From the NCBI GenBank assembly GCA_003514385.1, contig DOQR01000007.1:124001-188000 (forward strand): a stretch of DNA of 64,000 bases, written 5' to 3'. The DNA comes from Oscillospiraceae bacterium. GTDB lineage: Bacteria; Bacillota; Clostridia; Oscillospirales; Acutalibacteraceae. Of this stretch, positions 18,535 through 26,750 are shown piece by piece. The number at the start of each line of letters is the position of its first letter. The first letter of the stretch is position 1. The translations under genes were made by a program, and so were the position numbers. Below the pieces are notes generated by a model. It ran no database searches and was not told where the DNA came from. It saw only the letters and a program-made list of their open reading frames with translations.

Positions 18535-18543
18535 ATTATAGCA
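18535..18543 (-). promoter_or_regulatory. Extended -10 promoter of the PBP gene
   Basis: Minus-strand TGCTATAAT, about 36 bases upstream of the start; no good -35 is visible. Confidence 0.55.
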
Positions 18544-18700
18544 TACTTTTTGCAAAAAGTTTAGTCTAAATCCAAATATTCTCATTATTTTGTAAAATCA
18601 AAACAATAGCAGTGTATAAAACAACGTATAAAAATGCCCGAAAGGGGCAAAAATCACCACGAAAGCAGAAAAAGTAAGCCTGCGGAAAGGAAAAGAAAAG

Positions 18701-18991
18701 ATGAAAACCACGATAAAAAGCATCGCCGTTGCCCTCGCGTTCTGCGCCGCGGCGTTTCTGACCGTCTCGGCTATAATCGAAAACACCGCGCCTAACGGGA
18801 GCGAAAAATACATCATGCGCGACTACAACGGCAGGATAGCGGTGTTCGTCTACGGCGAGGACGAGCCGCAGGAGGTGTTCGATGTTTTCACATCTTCCCT
18901 GCCACGCGGCGAGGCCGAGCGCGTCTACAAAGGAATAACGGTCGAGGGCGACGAAGCACTTCAAAAGCTGATAGAAGATTTTACAGGGTAG
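18701..18991 (+). CDS. Small secreted or anchored protein, BofC C-terminal-like
   Basis: A 96-residue protein with an N-terminal hydrophobic segment (about 6-25) that looks like a signal anchor. The remainder, YIMRDYNGRIAVFVYGEDEP to the end, has the YxxxxxGxIxVY pattern and the closing GITVEGDEALQKLIEDF that recall the C-terminal domain of BofC, the forespore protein that modulates sigma-K activation. The resemblance is by eye. It lies alone between divergent and convergent neighbours, with AAAGGA upstream of the ATG and a small GAAA-loop hairpin in the leader. Confidence 0.6.
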   Translation: MKTTIKSIAVALAFCAAAFLTVSAIIENTAPNGSEKYIMRDYNGRIAVFVYGEDEPQEVFDVFTSSLPRGEAERVYKGITVEGDEALQKLIEDFTG

Positions 18992-19002
18992 CAAAAACAA
19001 AA

Positions 19003-19062
19003 GCGGCTGTTATCATCACGCAGGCACTGGGCCTCATGATGAACAGCCGCATTCTATTTTTA
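19003..19062. terminator. Shared bidirectional terminator
   Basis: GCGGCTGTT/AACAGCCGC with an inner ATCAT/ATGAT pairing; T-rich on both strands, between two convergent genes. Confidence 0.7.
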
Positions 19063-19072
19063 TTATCGATAT

Positions 19073-19654
19073 TTATTCGCCCTTATCAAACATATCGTTA
19101 AGCTGGGCGCACACGGCGGACATTCTGCCGATACGCTCGCGCAGGATAGTTTCGGCTTTCTTCTGCGCCTCGGCGACTATTGCGTTCGCCTGCTCCTGCG
19201 CTTCGGTAACTGTCTTCTGTGCCTGGCTGCGCGCGGCGGTAACTATTGCATCCGACTGACCGCGAGCCGACTCATTACTCACTTCGAGCAGACTCTTCTG
19301 CGCCTCAAGGTCGGATATCTCCTTTTCGAGAGCTTTCTTTCTGCTCTCTGCGGCGTTGAGCTCGTCAATCATATATCTGCCCTGCTCGTTTCTGAGCTTT
19401 TCGAGGCGCTTTATATGCTTTGCAAATGCCACGCAGTTGTTATACAAACTGCGGTTCTGCGTTCTGAGAGCTTCTATCTCTTCACTAGAAGCCTCTTCGC
19501 CCGCGGGAGCTTCGGCGCGCTTTTCAAGCTCCGAGCCCCAGGCGTAAATTTTATTGTATTCCTCCTGCAGCATCGAGATATATGAATCCGTTGCCGCGAT
19601 ATCGTATCCCCTATCAACTACGGGGAGCTTCATCTTTCCTTCCACTTCTGTCAT
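19073..19654 (-). CDS. DivIVA-like coiled-coil protein
   Basis: A 193-residue, highly charged protein. The first 30 residues contain VVDRGYDIAATDSYISML, matching the DivIVA N-terminal pattern (RGYDxxxVDxYI) used to bind curved membrane. Long coiled-coil heptads follow (about 60-175), with an Ala/Gln/Glu-rich stretch rich in AEAQ repeats. It lacks the ylm neighbours usual for the division DivIVA, so it may be a GpsB- or scaffold-type relative. It is 13 bp downstream of the sugar isomerase gene. Several in-frame starts (ATG at 19654, GTG and ATG further in) are possible. Confidence 0.65.
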   Translation of the reverse strand: MTEVEGKMKLPVVDRGYDIAATDSYISMLQEEYNKIYAWGSELEKRAEAPAGEEASSEEIEALRTQNRSLYNNCVAFAKHIKRLEKLRNEQGRYMIDELNAAESRKKALEKEISDLEAQKSLLEVSNESARGQSDAIVTAARSQAQKTVTEAQEQANAIVAEAQKKAETILRERIGRMSAVCAQLNDMFDKGE

Positions 19655-19667
19655 TCCTTCCTAAAAA

Positions 19668-20444
19668 TCAGCTGTTTCTCTTTGCTATATCAACAAGGTT
19701 CTTGTAGCTTATCGCCATCGACTCGCGCGGGTCGATATCGCAGGTGTCCTGCTCGATAACGATATATCCGACGCCCGAATCCCTGCATGCGCGGTAGCAC
19801 TCATCGAGATTGAGGTTGCCCGTGCCTACTTCGGCAAAATCGGGCTTGTTCTCGCTGTTGATTTTATAATCTTTGAAGTGGCAGACCTTCATTCTGCCGC
19901 TGAGGCGCTTTATGAAATCCGCCGGATCGCCGCCGCCGTACTGAACCCAATATGTGTCCATTATAAAGCCGAACAGCTCAGGATCGGTGTCGTCGATAAG
20001 CATATCTATAACGCGCCTGCCGTTATATTTCTTGAACTCGAAGGCGTGGTTATGATAGGCAAAGTGCATCCCCATATCGCGGAGCTTCTTAGCAAGCTCG
20101 CCCGTGAGCTTTATGAACTCGCGCACGCCCTCTTCGCTGCCGCTGTACTCCCCCGGCATGCAGCCGACTCCGAGCGTGTCGCAGTGGATCATTTTATGCT
20201 CCCTGACAACGGCTTCGGTATCGCTGAGCATGCGGTCGAACGAAGTGTGCGTGACGCAGACATCCATATTGTACTTATCAACAAGATATGCAACCTTCTC
20301 CGGCTCGATAGGTCCGATAGCGGAAATTTGAATCGTGTTGATGCCGATAGAATCAAGATAAGCAAAAGCCTTTTCGGCATCCTCATAATTCTGTATGTAA
20401 TCGCGTAAAGTATAGAGCTGCGCGCCGAGTTTGATATCCGACAC
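19668..20444 (-). CDS. Sugar phosphate isomerase/epimerase (TIM-barrel)
   Basis: Member of the AP-endonuclease-2/xylose-isomerase-like TIM-barrel family, 258 residues. Blocks include LGAQLYTLRDYI, YHNHAFEF (metal-binding His), FIMDTYWVQYGG, VCHFKDYK and GYIVIEQD. The longer open frame is not needed: GGAGGTG lies before the GTG ending at 20444, which gives the usual family start. It probably isomerises or dehydrates a sugar or inositol derivative; the exact substrate is not visible. It precedes the DivIVA-like gene in one transcript with a strong promoter. Confidence 0.82.
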   Translation of the reverse strand: MSDIKLGAQLYTLRDYIQNYEDAEKAFAYLDSIGINTIQISAIGPIEPEKVAYLVDKYNMDVCVTHTSFDRMLSDTEAVVREHKMIHCDTLGVGCMPGEYSGSEEGVREFIKLTGELAKKLRDMGMHFAYHNHAFEFKKYNGRRVIDMLIDDTDPELFGFIMDTYWVQYGGGDPADFIKRLSGRMKVCHFKDYKINSENKPDFAEVGTGNLNLDECYRACRDSGVGYIVIEQDTCDIDPRESMAISYKNLVDIAKRNS

Positions 20445-20478
20445 GAGAGCACCTCCGTTCCCGCTTTTTCTACAGATT

Positions 20479-20507
20479 ATTATATTATAGCCGTCCCGAA
20501 GTTTCAA
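20479..20507 (-). promoter_or_regulatory. Promoter of the isomerase gene
   Basis: Minus-strand TTGAAA, 17 bases, TATAAT; a second TATAAT overlaps five bases upstream. Confidence 0.75.
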
Positions 20508-20583
20508 GTGAATTTACAAAAAAAGCCTGGACTTGCAAACTCCGACAAACCGCGAATATAGATATTCTACGGGAGGCTGTGCT

Positions 20584-21273
20584 ATGTTCGGTTGGTTTTT
20601 GCAGTTATTTTCAAACGGATTTCTCTTTTTTATCCTGCATCTGAGCCAGCCGGGCTCATTTGCCCCGCCGCTGAGTGCGGCGCAGGAGCGCGAAGCTCTT
20701 GCAAAAATGCACGCAGGCGACAAATCGGCGCGCAGCGAACTCATCGAGCACAACCTGCGGCTCGTGGCGCACATAGTCAAAAAATACTACGCCGCATATT
20801 CGGATCAGGACGATCTTATTTCGATAGGCACGGTCGGGCTGATAAAGGCTATAGACTCATTCAAGCCCGACAAGGGCACGCGCCTTGCGACATACGCCGC
20901 GAAATGCGTTGAAAATGAGATACTGATGCACTTTCGCTCGATGAAAAAGAGCGCGCACGACATCTCGCTCGAAGACCCGATCGACAGCGACAGCGAGGGA
21001 AACCCGCTCACGCTAATGGATATTATCTGCACGCCGGACTGCATCGCAGACGATCTTGATTTGAAGATAAAGAGCGAGAAGCTGCGCGGGCTCGTCATTG
21101 GCATACCCGATCCGCGCGAAAGGGCGATAATCGTTATGCGCTACGGGCTCGACGGCAACGAGCCGATGACACAGCGCGAGATAGCGTCGATGATGAACAT
21201 CTCCCGCTCCTATGTCAGCAGGATAGAAAAGCGCGCGCTCGAAAGGCTCGGAAAAGGAATGAAACAGCCGTGA
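20584..21273 (+). CDS. sigK: RNA polymerase sigma factor SigK (late mother-cell)
   Basis: Sporulation sigma factor of the sigma-70 family, 229 residues. The first ~30 residues, MFGWFLQLFSNGFLFFILHL then a short linker, form the hydrophobic pro-sequence typical of pro-sigma-K. Region 2 follows (ELIEHNLRLVAHIVKKYY, DDLISIGTVGLIKAID, DKGTRLATYAAKCVENEIL), and region 4 ends in the HTH MTQREIASMMNISRSYVSRI. GGGAGG precedes the ATG at 20584. The gene is continuous, with no skin-like insertion. A 14-bp palindrome-like GAATATAGATATTC (20554-20567) sits just upstream. Confidence 0.9.
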   Translation: MFGWFLQLFSNGFLFFILHLSQPGSFAPPLSAAQEREALAKMHAGDKSARSELIEHNLRLVAHIVKKYYAAYSDQDDLISIGTVGLIKAIDSFKPDKGTRLATYAAKCVENEILMHFRSMKKSAHDISLEDPIDSDSEGNPLTLMDIICTPDCIADDLDLKIKSEKLRGLVIGIPDPRERAIIVMRYGLDGNEPMTQREIASMMNISRSYVSRIEKRALERLGKGMKQP

Positions 21274-21299
21274 GAATCATCCCACGGCTGCATTTTTAT
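21265..21299. terminator. Terminator between sigK and GH130
   Basis: CAGCCGTG/CACGGCTG hairpin starting at the end of sigK, followed by CATTTTTATTTTA; it may also serve the convergent GH130 gene. Confidence 0.7.
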
Positions 21300-22246
21300 T
21301 TTATAATGTCGTTATCCTTGATGTACTTCACAGTCTCATCAACGGTTGTGAACGCGAGGGCGACCGAAGTATCGGCGGCTCCGTAATAGATAGCTATTCT
21401 GCCGGTCTCGGCATCCGCGAGTGCGGCGCACGGGAACACGACGTTCGGCACATCGCCGACGCATTCATAGAGCTCATGGGGAGCTAACAGGAAGCTATCC
21501 GCGCGGTGGAGCACTTTCCACGGCTCATCTTTATCGAGAATAGCGGCGCCCATGCTGTAAGTGAAGCCGTTGCAACTCGTGAGCACGCCGTGATAGAACA
21601 TGAGCCAGCCCTCATCGGTTTCAATAGGAGTCGGACCCGCTCCGACCTTTGTCGCCTCCCAGTTCTCGACCGGGCTCATAACAAAGCGGTGCTTGCCCCA
21701 ATAAGTAAGGTCTTTTGACTGGCTGATGAATATATCGCCATAAGGGGTGTGTCCCCTGTCGCACGGGCGAATGAGCAGAAGATACTCGCCGTTCACCTTG
21801 CGCGGGAAAAGAACGCCGTTGCGGGCAACGGGATAGCAGGCATCCTCAAGCTGAGTCCAGCTCTTAAAATCCTCGGTATAGGCTATACCGATAGTTGTGC
21901 CGTGAGGGGTGAGATTGACCCACGAGAGATAGTATTTTCCGTCGAGTTCGCACAGGCGCGGATCGTAGCCGCCGAAGATATATTTATCCTCAAGCTCCCA
22001 GTTTATCGCGTCTTTGCTGAAGCCGACAACGAGCTTATGGGCGCGCGAGCGGATATCCGCCCTGAAAACTCCCGCAAAGCCCGAGCCGTAAGGCACAACA
22101 GCGGAATTGAAAATGCTGTTCGCCATATGCAGATTGTCGCGGGTGATAACGGGATTGCTGCTGTAACGCCACACGGGATATTCAAATCCTGCGGGCTTAT
22201 CCTCCCACGGGATATTTGGTATGTTTGTTCCGATTATTTTTGCCAT
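21296..22246 (-). CDS. Glycoside hydrolase/phosphorylase family GH130
   Basis: Five-bladed propeller enzyme acting on beta-mannosides; GH130 includes mannosyl phosphorylases and beta-1,2-mannosidases. The 316-residue product has RYSSNPVI near the start, VFRADIRSRAHKLVVGFS, the GGYDPRL motif carrying the likely catalytic Asp, AGPTPIETDEGWLMFYHG and IYYGAADT near the end. The start is the ATG ending at 22246 with GGAGAG upstream. No transporter lies beside it. Phosphorylase and hydrolase subfamilies cannot be separated by eye. Confidence 0.87.
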   Translation of the reverse strand: MAKIIGTNIPNIPWEDKPAGFEYPVWRYSSNPVITRDNLHMANSIFNSAVVPYGSGFAGVFRADIRSRAHKLVVGFSKDAINWELEDKYIFGGYDPRLCELDGKYYLSWVNLTPHGTTIGIAYTEDFKSWTQLEDACYPVARNGVLFPRKVNGEYLLLIRPCDRGHTPYGDIFISQSKDLTYWGKHRFVMSPVENWEATKVGAGPTPIETDEGWLMFYHGVLTSCNGFTYSMGAAILDKDEPWKVLHRADSFLLAPHELYECVGDVPNVVFPCAALADAETGRIAIYYGAADTSVALAFTTVDETVKYIKDNDIIK

Positions 22247-22370
22247 ATCTGACTCTCCTTCCGTCCTTTAGATTTTAGCATAGATAGAGACAAAAAGTAA
22301 AGAGGAAGGGCGGAAATAAGAAAGAAAGTAAAAAAGTGGCGGATATTTTAAAAAAGTTTGAAAAAAAGAC

Positions 22371-22399
22371 TTGCCAAATCGCTTTTCATGTGGTATTAT
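22371..22399 (+). promoter_or_regulatory. Promoter of the tRNA-Pro transcript
   Basis: TTGCCA, 17 bases, TATTAT. Transcription would start near 22406, just before the partial tRNA copy, so the structured segment and the full tRNA are probably made as one precursor. Confidence 0.7.
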
Positions 22400-22410
22400 T
22401 GATGAGCTTT

Positions 22411-22429
22411 CCGGGTGTGGCGCAGCTGG
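22411..22429 (+). repeat. Duplicate of the tRNA-Pro 5' end
   Basis: CCGGGTGTGGCGCAGCTGG is identical to the first 19 bases of the intact tRNA-Pro gene at 22599-22617, 188 bp upstream in the same orientation. It covers the 5' acceptor strand and most of the D arm; the sequence then departs completely from tRNA. Confidence 0.9.
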
Positions 22430-22598
22430 GCGAGGAGAAATGCCGCCGCCTGTGGCGGATGAAGGCATTGCTTCGAGGTGAAGAAACAAGGAGCGGAACG
22501 AGCGCTCCAAGCGAAGTACCGCGACTATGTTTCTGAAGGAAGCGCCGCGGCGATTAGCAAAAGCCGACAAGCGGGAAGCAAACTGAATTTAGGTACAA
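22430..22598 (+). ncRNA. Structured insert between partial and full tRNA-Pro
   Basis: About 169 bases, GC-rich and full of nested pairing: AAATGCC (22438) with GGCATT (22464) enclosing CCGCC/GGCGG; GAAACA (22483) with TGTTTC (22528) enclosing GGAGCG/CGCTCC; CTTCG (22471) with CGAAG (22512), which would form a pseudoknot with the previous helix; and a 3' hairpin around CCGC..GCGG (22546-22576). It is flanked by 19-bp direct repeats of the tRNA 5' end. No convincing protein is encoded. I do not recognise the family: it may be a small insertion that regenerated the tRNA, or a processed leader. Confidence 0.5.
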
Positions 22599-22674
22599 CC
22601 GGGTGTGGCGCAGCTGGTAGCGCGCTTGACTGGGGGTCAAGAGGCCGTGAGTTCAAGTCTCGCCACTCGGACCA
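22599..22674 (+). tRNA. tRNA-Pro (GGG)
   Basis: Complete 76-nt cloverleaf with encoded CCA. The acceptor arms CCGGGTG/CACTCGG pair (one G-U) with A as discriminator. The anticodon stem is CTTGA/TCAAG around loop CTGGGGG, so the anticodon is GGG. The T arm contains GTTCAAG. Confidence 0.95.
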
Positions 22675-22677
22675 GTT

Positions 22678-22720
22678 AAAAAGCTTTGAAATCTAACGGT
22701 TTCAAGGCTTTTTATTTTTT
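22678..22720 (+). terminator. tRNA-Pro terminator
   Basis: AAAAGCTTTGAAA pairs with TTTCAAGGCTTTT and a T-rich tail follows. Confidence 0.75.
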
Positions 22721-22902
22721 GCGTAGGATTAGAAAGTATATATTTTCTAACACTTTTTCTAACACTTTGATATTTCGCTAAAAAGTTTATTAATGCACTT
22801 GTTTAGGCAAACCGCCAAACGCAAGAACATTTTCATTATCATTTAAAAAGTGCAGAGTAAATACAGAGAATTGCGGACTAAATCCACTAAAAAATTACAT
22901 AG
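22721..22902. other. AT-rich intergenic stretch without a gene
   Basis: No coding region is evident. Two overlapping copies of TTTTCTAACACTTT (22743 and 22755, 12-bp period) stand out, directly 3' of a tRNA gene. An old integration scar is possible, but no integrase or attachment core is visible. Confidence 0.35.
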
Positions 22903-22945
22903 AAAATCCCGAAACACCGCTATTGATGTTCCGGGATTTTTGTTT
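22903..22945. terminator. Terminator downstream of the fucosidase gene
   Basis: AAAATCCCGAAACA/TGTTCCGGGATTTT with one mismatch, followed by T-rich sequence on both strands. Confidence 0.7.
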
Positions 22946-22960
22946 TGCATTATATTGCTC

Positions 22961-24253
22961 TTACTTCACTCCGTCGAGTTCAAAGGCATAGAGCCAGCCG
23001 CATTTCATTTCGTCGGGGTTTATCTGCGGGAATACGAGCTTTGCTTTGCCGTTGTCGTTTTCGACGGCTATGGGCGCGTCATGCGCTAAAAGCTTCGCCT
23101 TTATATCCGGATTGTAATCCACCTTGTCGAGCGTGAGGCTGCCAAACGGATAGGCGTTCGTTATCGCGTAGACCTTGTCGCCCTTTCTAGTGTAATATGT
23201 ACCCTCCTGCGGCGCTTTGGTATAAATGCGCGTGCCGTAGATAGCGTCGCCGTTGACACTGAGCCACTTACCCATATCGAGCAGGCGCTCCTGCATAATA
23301 ACAGGGATAGTGCCGTCCGCGGCGGGGCCGATATTGAGCAGGAAGTTGCCGCCCTTTGAGACGAGCGAGCAGAGCGTTTCGATAAGTTCCTTGCTGCTCA
23401 GATATTCGTCAACGCCCTCGATGCGGTTGAGTCCGAACGATGCGCCGATACCGCGGCACTCCTCGAACGGGCGGTCGAGCTCGACCTCTTCGATGCGTCT
23501 GCCGTTGTCGATGATGCCGTATTCGGTAGTGAAATTGCCGCCCAAGCGACCTCTTGTCTCCGTGCCCCAGCGGTCGTTGGGGACTATCGTATCTTTAACA
23601 GGCGATTCGTTATAGAGCCACTGGAGGAAGTCTGTCGAGTGCCAGACGGAGCTCGGGTGATCCCACTCCCCGTCCGTGAACAGAGTCCACGGCTCGTATT
23701 TTGTTATAAGCTCTTTGAGCATCGGGATAAGATGCTTTACAGCATACTCCTCGGGATCTTTGAGATAGAGCGGATGGAACCACTCATAAACCGAATGGTA
23801 GACGCCGAACTTAACATCCGTCTTTTCGAGCGCGGCTTTCAGCTCGCCGCAGAAGTCCCTGTGAGGTCCGACATCGACGCTGTTCCAGTTCCACGCATAG
23901 TCGCTCTTGAACATGCAGAAGCCGTCATGGTGCTTCGAGACGAGGTTTATATACTTTGCGCCGGACTTTTCAAAGAGCTGCGCCCACTCATCGGCATCAA
24001 AAAGTTCCGCCTTGAAGCCGCTGACAAAGTCCTCATACTGCGTTCCGGGGGCATACACCCTGTCGTGGAACTTGCGCGCGGCGCTGTTCTCGTCGCGTAT
24101 CTGCTGCATATACCACTCGGCATACTGCCCTTTTTCGGTATACGCAGGCACGGAATAGAGACCCCAGTGGATGAATATGCCGAACTTCGCGTCCGCGAAC
24201 CAATCCGGCACATGGCGGCTGTTGAGCGATTCCCAGTTGTTTTCGTAATGCAT
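22961..24253 (-). CDS. Alpha-L-fucosidase, GH29
   Basis: Removes terminal alpha-L-fucose from glycans, as in mucin or milk oligosaccharides. The 430-residue product opens with WFADAKFGIFIHWGLYSVPA; the substrate pocket includes KHHDGFCMF (about 107-115); the nucleophile is Asp194 in LFTDGEWDHP; and GNFLLNIGPAADGTIP is the strong family block. No signal peptide is present, so it acts inside the cell on imported sugar. It follows the HAD-hydrolase gene by 18 bp with GGAGAG upstream, so they form one operon. Confidence 0.93.
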   Translation of the reverse strand: MHYENNWESLNSRHVPDWFADAKFGIFIHWGLYSVPAYTEKGQYAEWYMQQIRDENSAARKFHDRVYAPGTQYEDFVSGFKAELFDADEWAQLFEKSGAKYINLVSKHHDGFCMFKSDYAWNWNSVDVGPHRDFCGELKAALEKTDVKFGVYHSVYEWFHPLYLKDPEEYAVKHLIPMLKELITKYEPWTLFTDGEWDHPSSVWHSTDFLQWLYNESPVKDTIVPNDRWGTETRGRLGGNFTTEYGIIDNGRRIEEVELDRPFEECRGIGASFGLNRIEGVDEYLSSKELIETLCSLVSKGGNFLLNIGPAADGTIPVIMQERLLDMGKWLSVNGDAIYGTRIYTKAPQEGTYYTRKGDKVYAITNAYPFGSLTLDKVDYNPDIKAKLLAHDAPIAVENDNGKAKLVFPQINPDEMKCGWLYAFELDGVK

Positions 24254-24271
24254 TTTAACTCTCCGTTTTTG

Positions 24272-25051
24272 TTATATTTCTGAAAAGACGTCGCCGACGC
24301 CATTGAATATATATGTGGGTCTGTAGGGATAGAGATTGACATCCTCGAGGCTTGTGACTCCGGAGAGGACGAGGACTGTGTCAAGACCGGTTTCGATGCC
24401 CGCGATGACATCCGTGTCCATTCTGTCGCCTATCATAGCTGCCTCCGCCGAATGGACGCCGAGCATCTTGAGTCCCGTGCGCATCATGAGCGGATTGGGC
24501 TTACCGACGAAATACGCCTTCTTGCCCGTCGCCATCTCTATCGGAGATATGAGCGCGCGGCACGCGGGGACGATGCCATCCTCGACTGGACCCGTGAGAT
24601 CGGTATTCGTGCCGATGAGCTTCGCGCCGTTTCTGACGAGGTTCGACGCATGGACGACCGTCTCATAGTTATAGCTCGAAGTCTCGCCGACTATGACATA
24701 GTCCGGGTCGATGCTGTTCATTGTGATACCCTGGTCATAGAGCGCGTTGACGAGTCCGGGCGCGCCGATAACATACGCTGAGCAGCCGGGCTTCTGACTG
24801 CTGATAAATTTTGCCGTTGCGAGGGCACTGGTATAAAAATGACTCTCGTCAACATAAAGTCCCATTCTCTCAAGCTTCTGCTGAAGCTCACGCGGCGAGC
24901 GTTCGCTCGAATTCGTAAGGAACAGGAACGACTTGTTTTCTTTATACAGCCACTCCACGAACTCTTTGACATCCGGAAGCAGTCTGTCTCCGTGATATAT
25001 GACGCCGTCCATATCACATATAAATCCTTTTTTCGCTTTTAATGCATCCAT
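24272..25051 (-). CDS. HAD-IIA family hydrolase (NagD/AraL-like sugar phosphatase)
   Basis: Haloacid dehalogenase-superfamily phosphatase, 259 residues. Motif I is CDMDGVIYHG with the nucleophile and acid Asp; motif II is LTNSSERSP; the C-terminal KPNPLMM and MIGDRMDTDVIAG give motifs III and IV. The cap between motifs II and III marks subclass IIA. GGAGGG precedes the ATG ending at 25051, which I prefer to an upstream in-frame codon. It is first in an operon with the fucosidase and may dephosphorylate a sugar phosphate or detoxify side products; the substrate is unknown. Confidence 0.87.
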   Translation of the reverse strand: MDALKAKKGFICDMDGVIYHGDRLLPDVKEFVEWLYKENKSFLFLTNSSERSPRELQQKLERMGLYVDESHFYTSALATAKFISSQKPGCSAYVIGAPGLVNALYDQGITMNSIDPDYVIVGETSSYNYETVVHASNLVRNGAKLIGTNTDLTGPVEDGIVPACRALISPIEMATGKKAYFVGKPNPLMMRTGLKMLGVHSAEAAMIGDRMDTDVIAGIETGLDTVLVLSGVTSLEDVNLYPYRPTYIFNGVGDVFSEI

Positions 25052-25112
25052 ATTTTCCCTCCCATGATAGGTTAGAATAAGCTTATCAGTTAACGGGTGC
25101 AAAGTCAATAAC

Positions 25113-26405
25113 TCACTTTGCGTTTATATTCACAAGCTCTGCGCGGAGCTTTGAATAGACTATTTTCTGGCTGCTGTAGAGTCCGTAATAGCCGGAGAGC
25201 AGATAGCTCACAGCGGCGGCGAGCGCAAACAGCGGCATACCCTGCGCACCGAAGAGTTCTATGCTCAGGAATATTGAAGCGAGCGGACAGTTGACAACGC
25301 CGCAAAAAAGCGAGACGAGTCCGACCGCCGCGGCAAACCCGGGATCGAGCCCGATAAGTCCGCCGACGACGCATCCGAAAGTCGCGCCGACGAAGAAAGT
25401 CGGGACTATTTCGCCGCCCTTGTATCCCGAGCCGACGGTGACGGCGGTGAAGATAAATTTGAGCAGGAACGCCTCGGGCTTCGCATTGCCGCCGATGGCG
25501 CGCTCGACTATATCCATGCCCGCGCCGTTGTAGTCCCCACTTCGGCAGATAAGAGACAGCGCGACGATTATTAATCCACCGACGACTGCGCGGACAAAAG
25601 TATTTTTAAACAGCTTTGCAAAGAGTTTATGCGTGCCGTGCAGACCGAGGCAGAATCCGATGCTCAGCAGAGCGCATATCGCGGCGAGCAGAGCGGTAAG
25701 CAGGCAGCTTTTGAGCGAGAATGCTGGGATATTCGAGACGGTAAACGCGACGGGCTCAGTGCCCATAAGAGTCGAGATAAAATATGCGACGAACGCGGAC
25801 ACGACGCACGGGAGCAGACCCGCATAGTAAATGACACCGACACTGATAACGCCGAGGGCGAAAACGGCGGCGGTTATCGGCGTTCCGAAAAGCGCGGAGA
25901 ACACGGCGCTCATGCCGCACATAGTCATGATATGCATATCTTTTTCATCGAGGCGGGATATTTTGCCTATCAGTCCCGCGATGCTGCCGCCGAGCTGAAG
26001 AGCCGCGCCCTCCCGTCCGGCGGAGCCGCCGAAGAGGTGCGTTATAACAGTCGAGACAAATATCAGCGGAGCGAGCAACGCCGGCACGCCCTGCGGCGAG
26101 CGCACGGCATCGAGTATCTCGTTCGTACCTATATCTTTTTTGCCGGAGAGCTTATACAAACCGGCTATCACAAGCCCGCCGACGGGCAGCAGAAATACTA
26201 TCCACGAATGAGCCTTGCGCACGCCGGTAACATATTCGACGCTCAAATGAAACAGCGCACCGACCACGCCGCCGACAGCGCCCGTAACCGCAGCGAGGGC
26301 GAACCATTTCAGAAAAGTCAGCAGATACTTTCCCGCCGACTTACAGTTATTTTTCCAGTTATTTTTCAGATTTATTTTGACAGACTCCACTTTTACCCCA
26401 TCCAT
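25113..26405 (-). CDS. CLC-family anion channel/antiporter, possibly fluoride type
   Basis: Polytopic membrane protein (about 430 residues, more than ten hydrophobic helices) of the CLC superfamily. The gating-glutamate motif is GSAGREGAALQ and the second selectivity region is GSGYKGGEIVPTFFVGATFG, the variant seen in CLC proteins outside the classical chloride group and reminiscent of CLC-F fluoride exporters. A fluoride role is an inference; no fluoride-riboswitch-like sequence is visible upstream. The start is unsure: ATG at 26405 or GTG at 26390 with GGGG upstream. It is convergent with nothing and probably monocistronic. Confidence 0.82.
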   Translation of the reverse strand: MDGVKVESVKINLKNNWKNNCKSAGKYLLTFLKWFALAAVTGAVGGVVGALFHLSVEYVTGVRKAHSWIVFLLPVGGLVIAGLYKLSGKKDIGTNEILDAVRSPQGVPALLAPLIFVSTVITHLFGGSAGREGAALQLGGSIAGLIGKISRLDEKDMHIMTMCGMSAVFSALFGTPITAAVFALGVISVGVIYYAGLLPCVVSAFVAYFISTLMGTEPVAFTVSNIPAFSLKSCLLTALLAAICALLSIGFCLGLHGTHKLFAKLFKNTFVRAVVGGLIIVALSLICRSGDYNGAGMDIVERAIGGNAKPEAFLLKFIFTAVTVGSGYKGGEIVPTFFVGATFGCVVGGLIGLDPGFAAAVGLVSLFCGVVNCPLASIFLSIELFGAQGMPLFALAAAVSYLLSGYYGLYSSQKIVYSKLRAELVNINAK

Positions 26406-26432
26406 TAATATATGTTGATTAGATTTTATCAC

Positions 26433-26710
26433 TTTATCACGGCTTTGGCAACGAGAAGAAAAAAATTTGAGCCGGCGGTTGATGTAATTATTGGCAAAGT
26501 CAAAACAATTGATTTTATTCTTGGTAATTCGGAATTGTTATGGCTTTGTATCAGATGCCGCCGAATTTGTGCAGATTTCGCGGGCGGATGATATCCGCCC
26601 TACCGTGCACTTATATTACTTTGAGCAAAGCAAAACAATTCATCGGTCTTGGTTTACGCCGAACTGTCTTCCTTTACGCAAGGGAGTCGAAGTAAAATTT
26701 ATATTGCGAT
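26433..26710. other. Intergenic region with diverged repeats, no gene seen
   Basis: Contains two diverged copies of a CAAAACAATT..TCTTGGT segment (near 26503 and 26631) flanking a palindrome at 26582-26600. I see no credible reading frame on either strand. Confidence 0.4.
26582..26600. repeat. Palindromic GGGCGGAT element
   Basis: GGGCGGATGATATCCGCCC, two 8-base arms around GAT. From memory, similar GGGCGGAT..ATCCGCCC palindromes are dispersed in Oscillospirales intergenic regions; only one copy is in this window. Confidence 0.5.
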
Positions 26711-26750
26711 AAAAATTCAAGGACCGCCGGAGCGATCCTTGGGTTTTTAT
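26710..26750. terminator. nrdR terminator
   Basis: CAAGGA/TCCTTG stem with T-rich sequence on both sides. Confidence 0.6.

Noticed and set aside
20584..21273. skin-type interruption of sigK
   Set aside because: The reading frame is continuous with all sigma regions in order.
22505..22525. T-box-like TACCGCG near the tRNA insert
   Set aside because: The conserved T-box context (AGGGTGGNACCGCG) and a downstream synthetase or antiterminator are absent.
22478..22696. 72-codon frame running through the tRNA-Pro gene
   Set aside because: It reads into the tRNA and lacks a ribosome-binding site; the segment's pairing explains its conservation better than a protein would.
22743..22768. attachment site after tRNA-Pro
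   Set aside because: The overlapping TTTTCTAACACTTT copies lack a tRNA 3' end duplicate and no integrase is present.
26406..26500. Fluoride riboswitch upstream of the CLC gene
   Set aside because: I looked for the conserved GG..GATGG..and GACTCC segments and found none.
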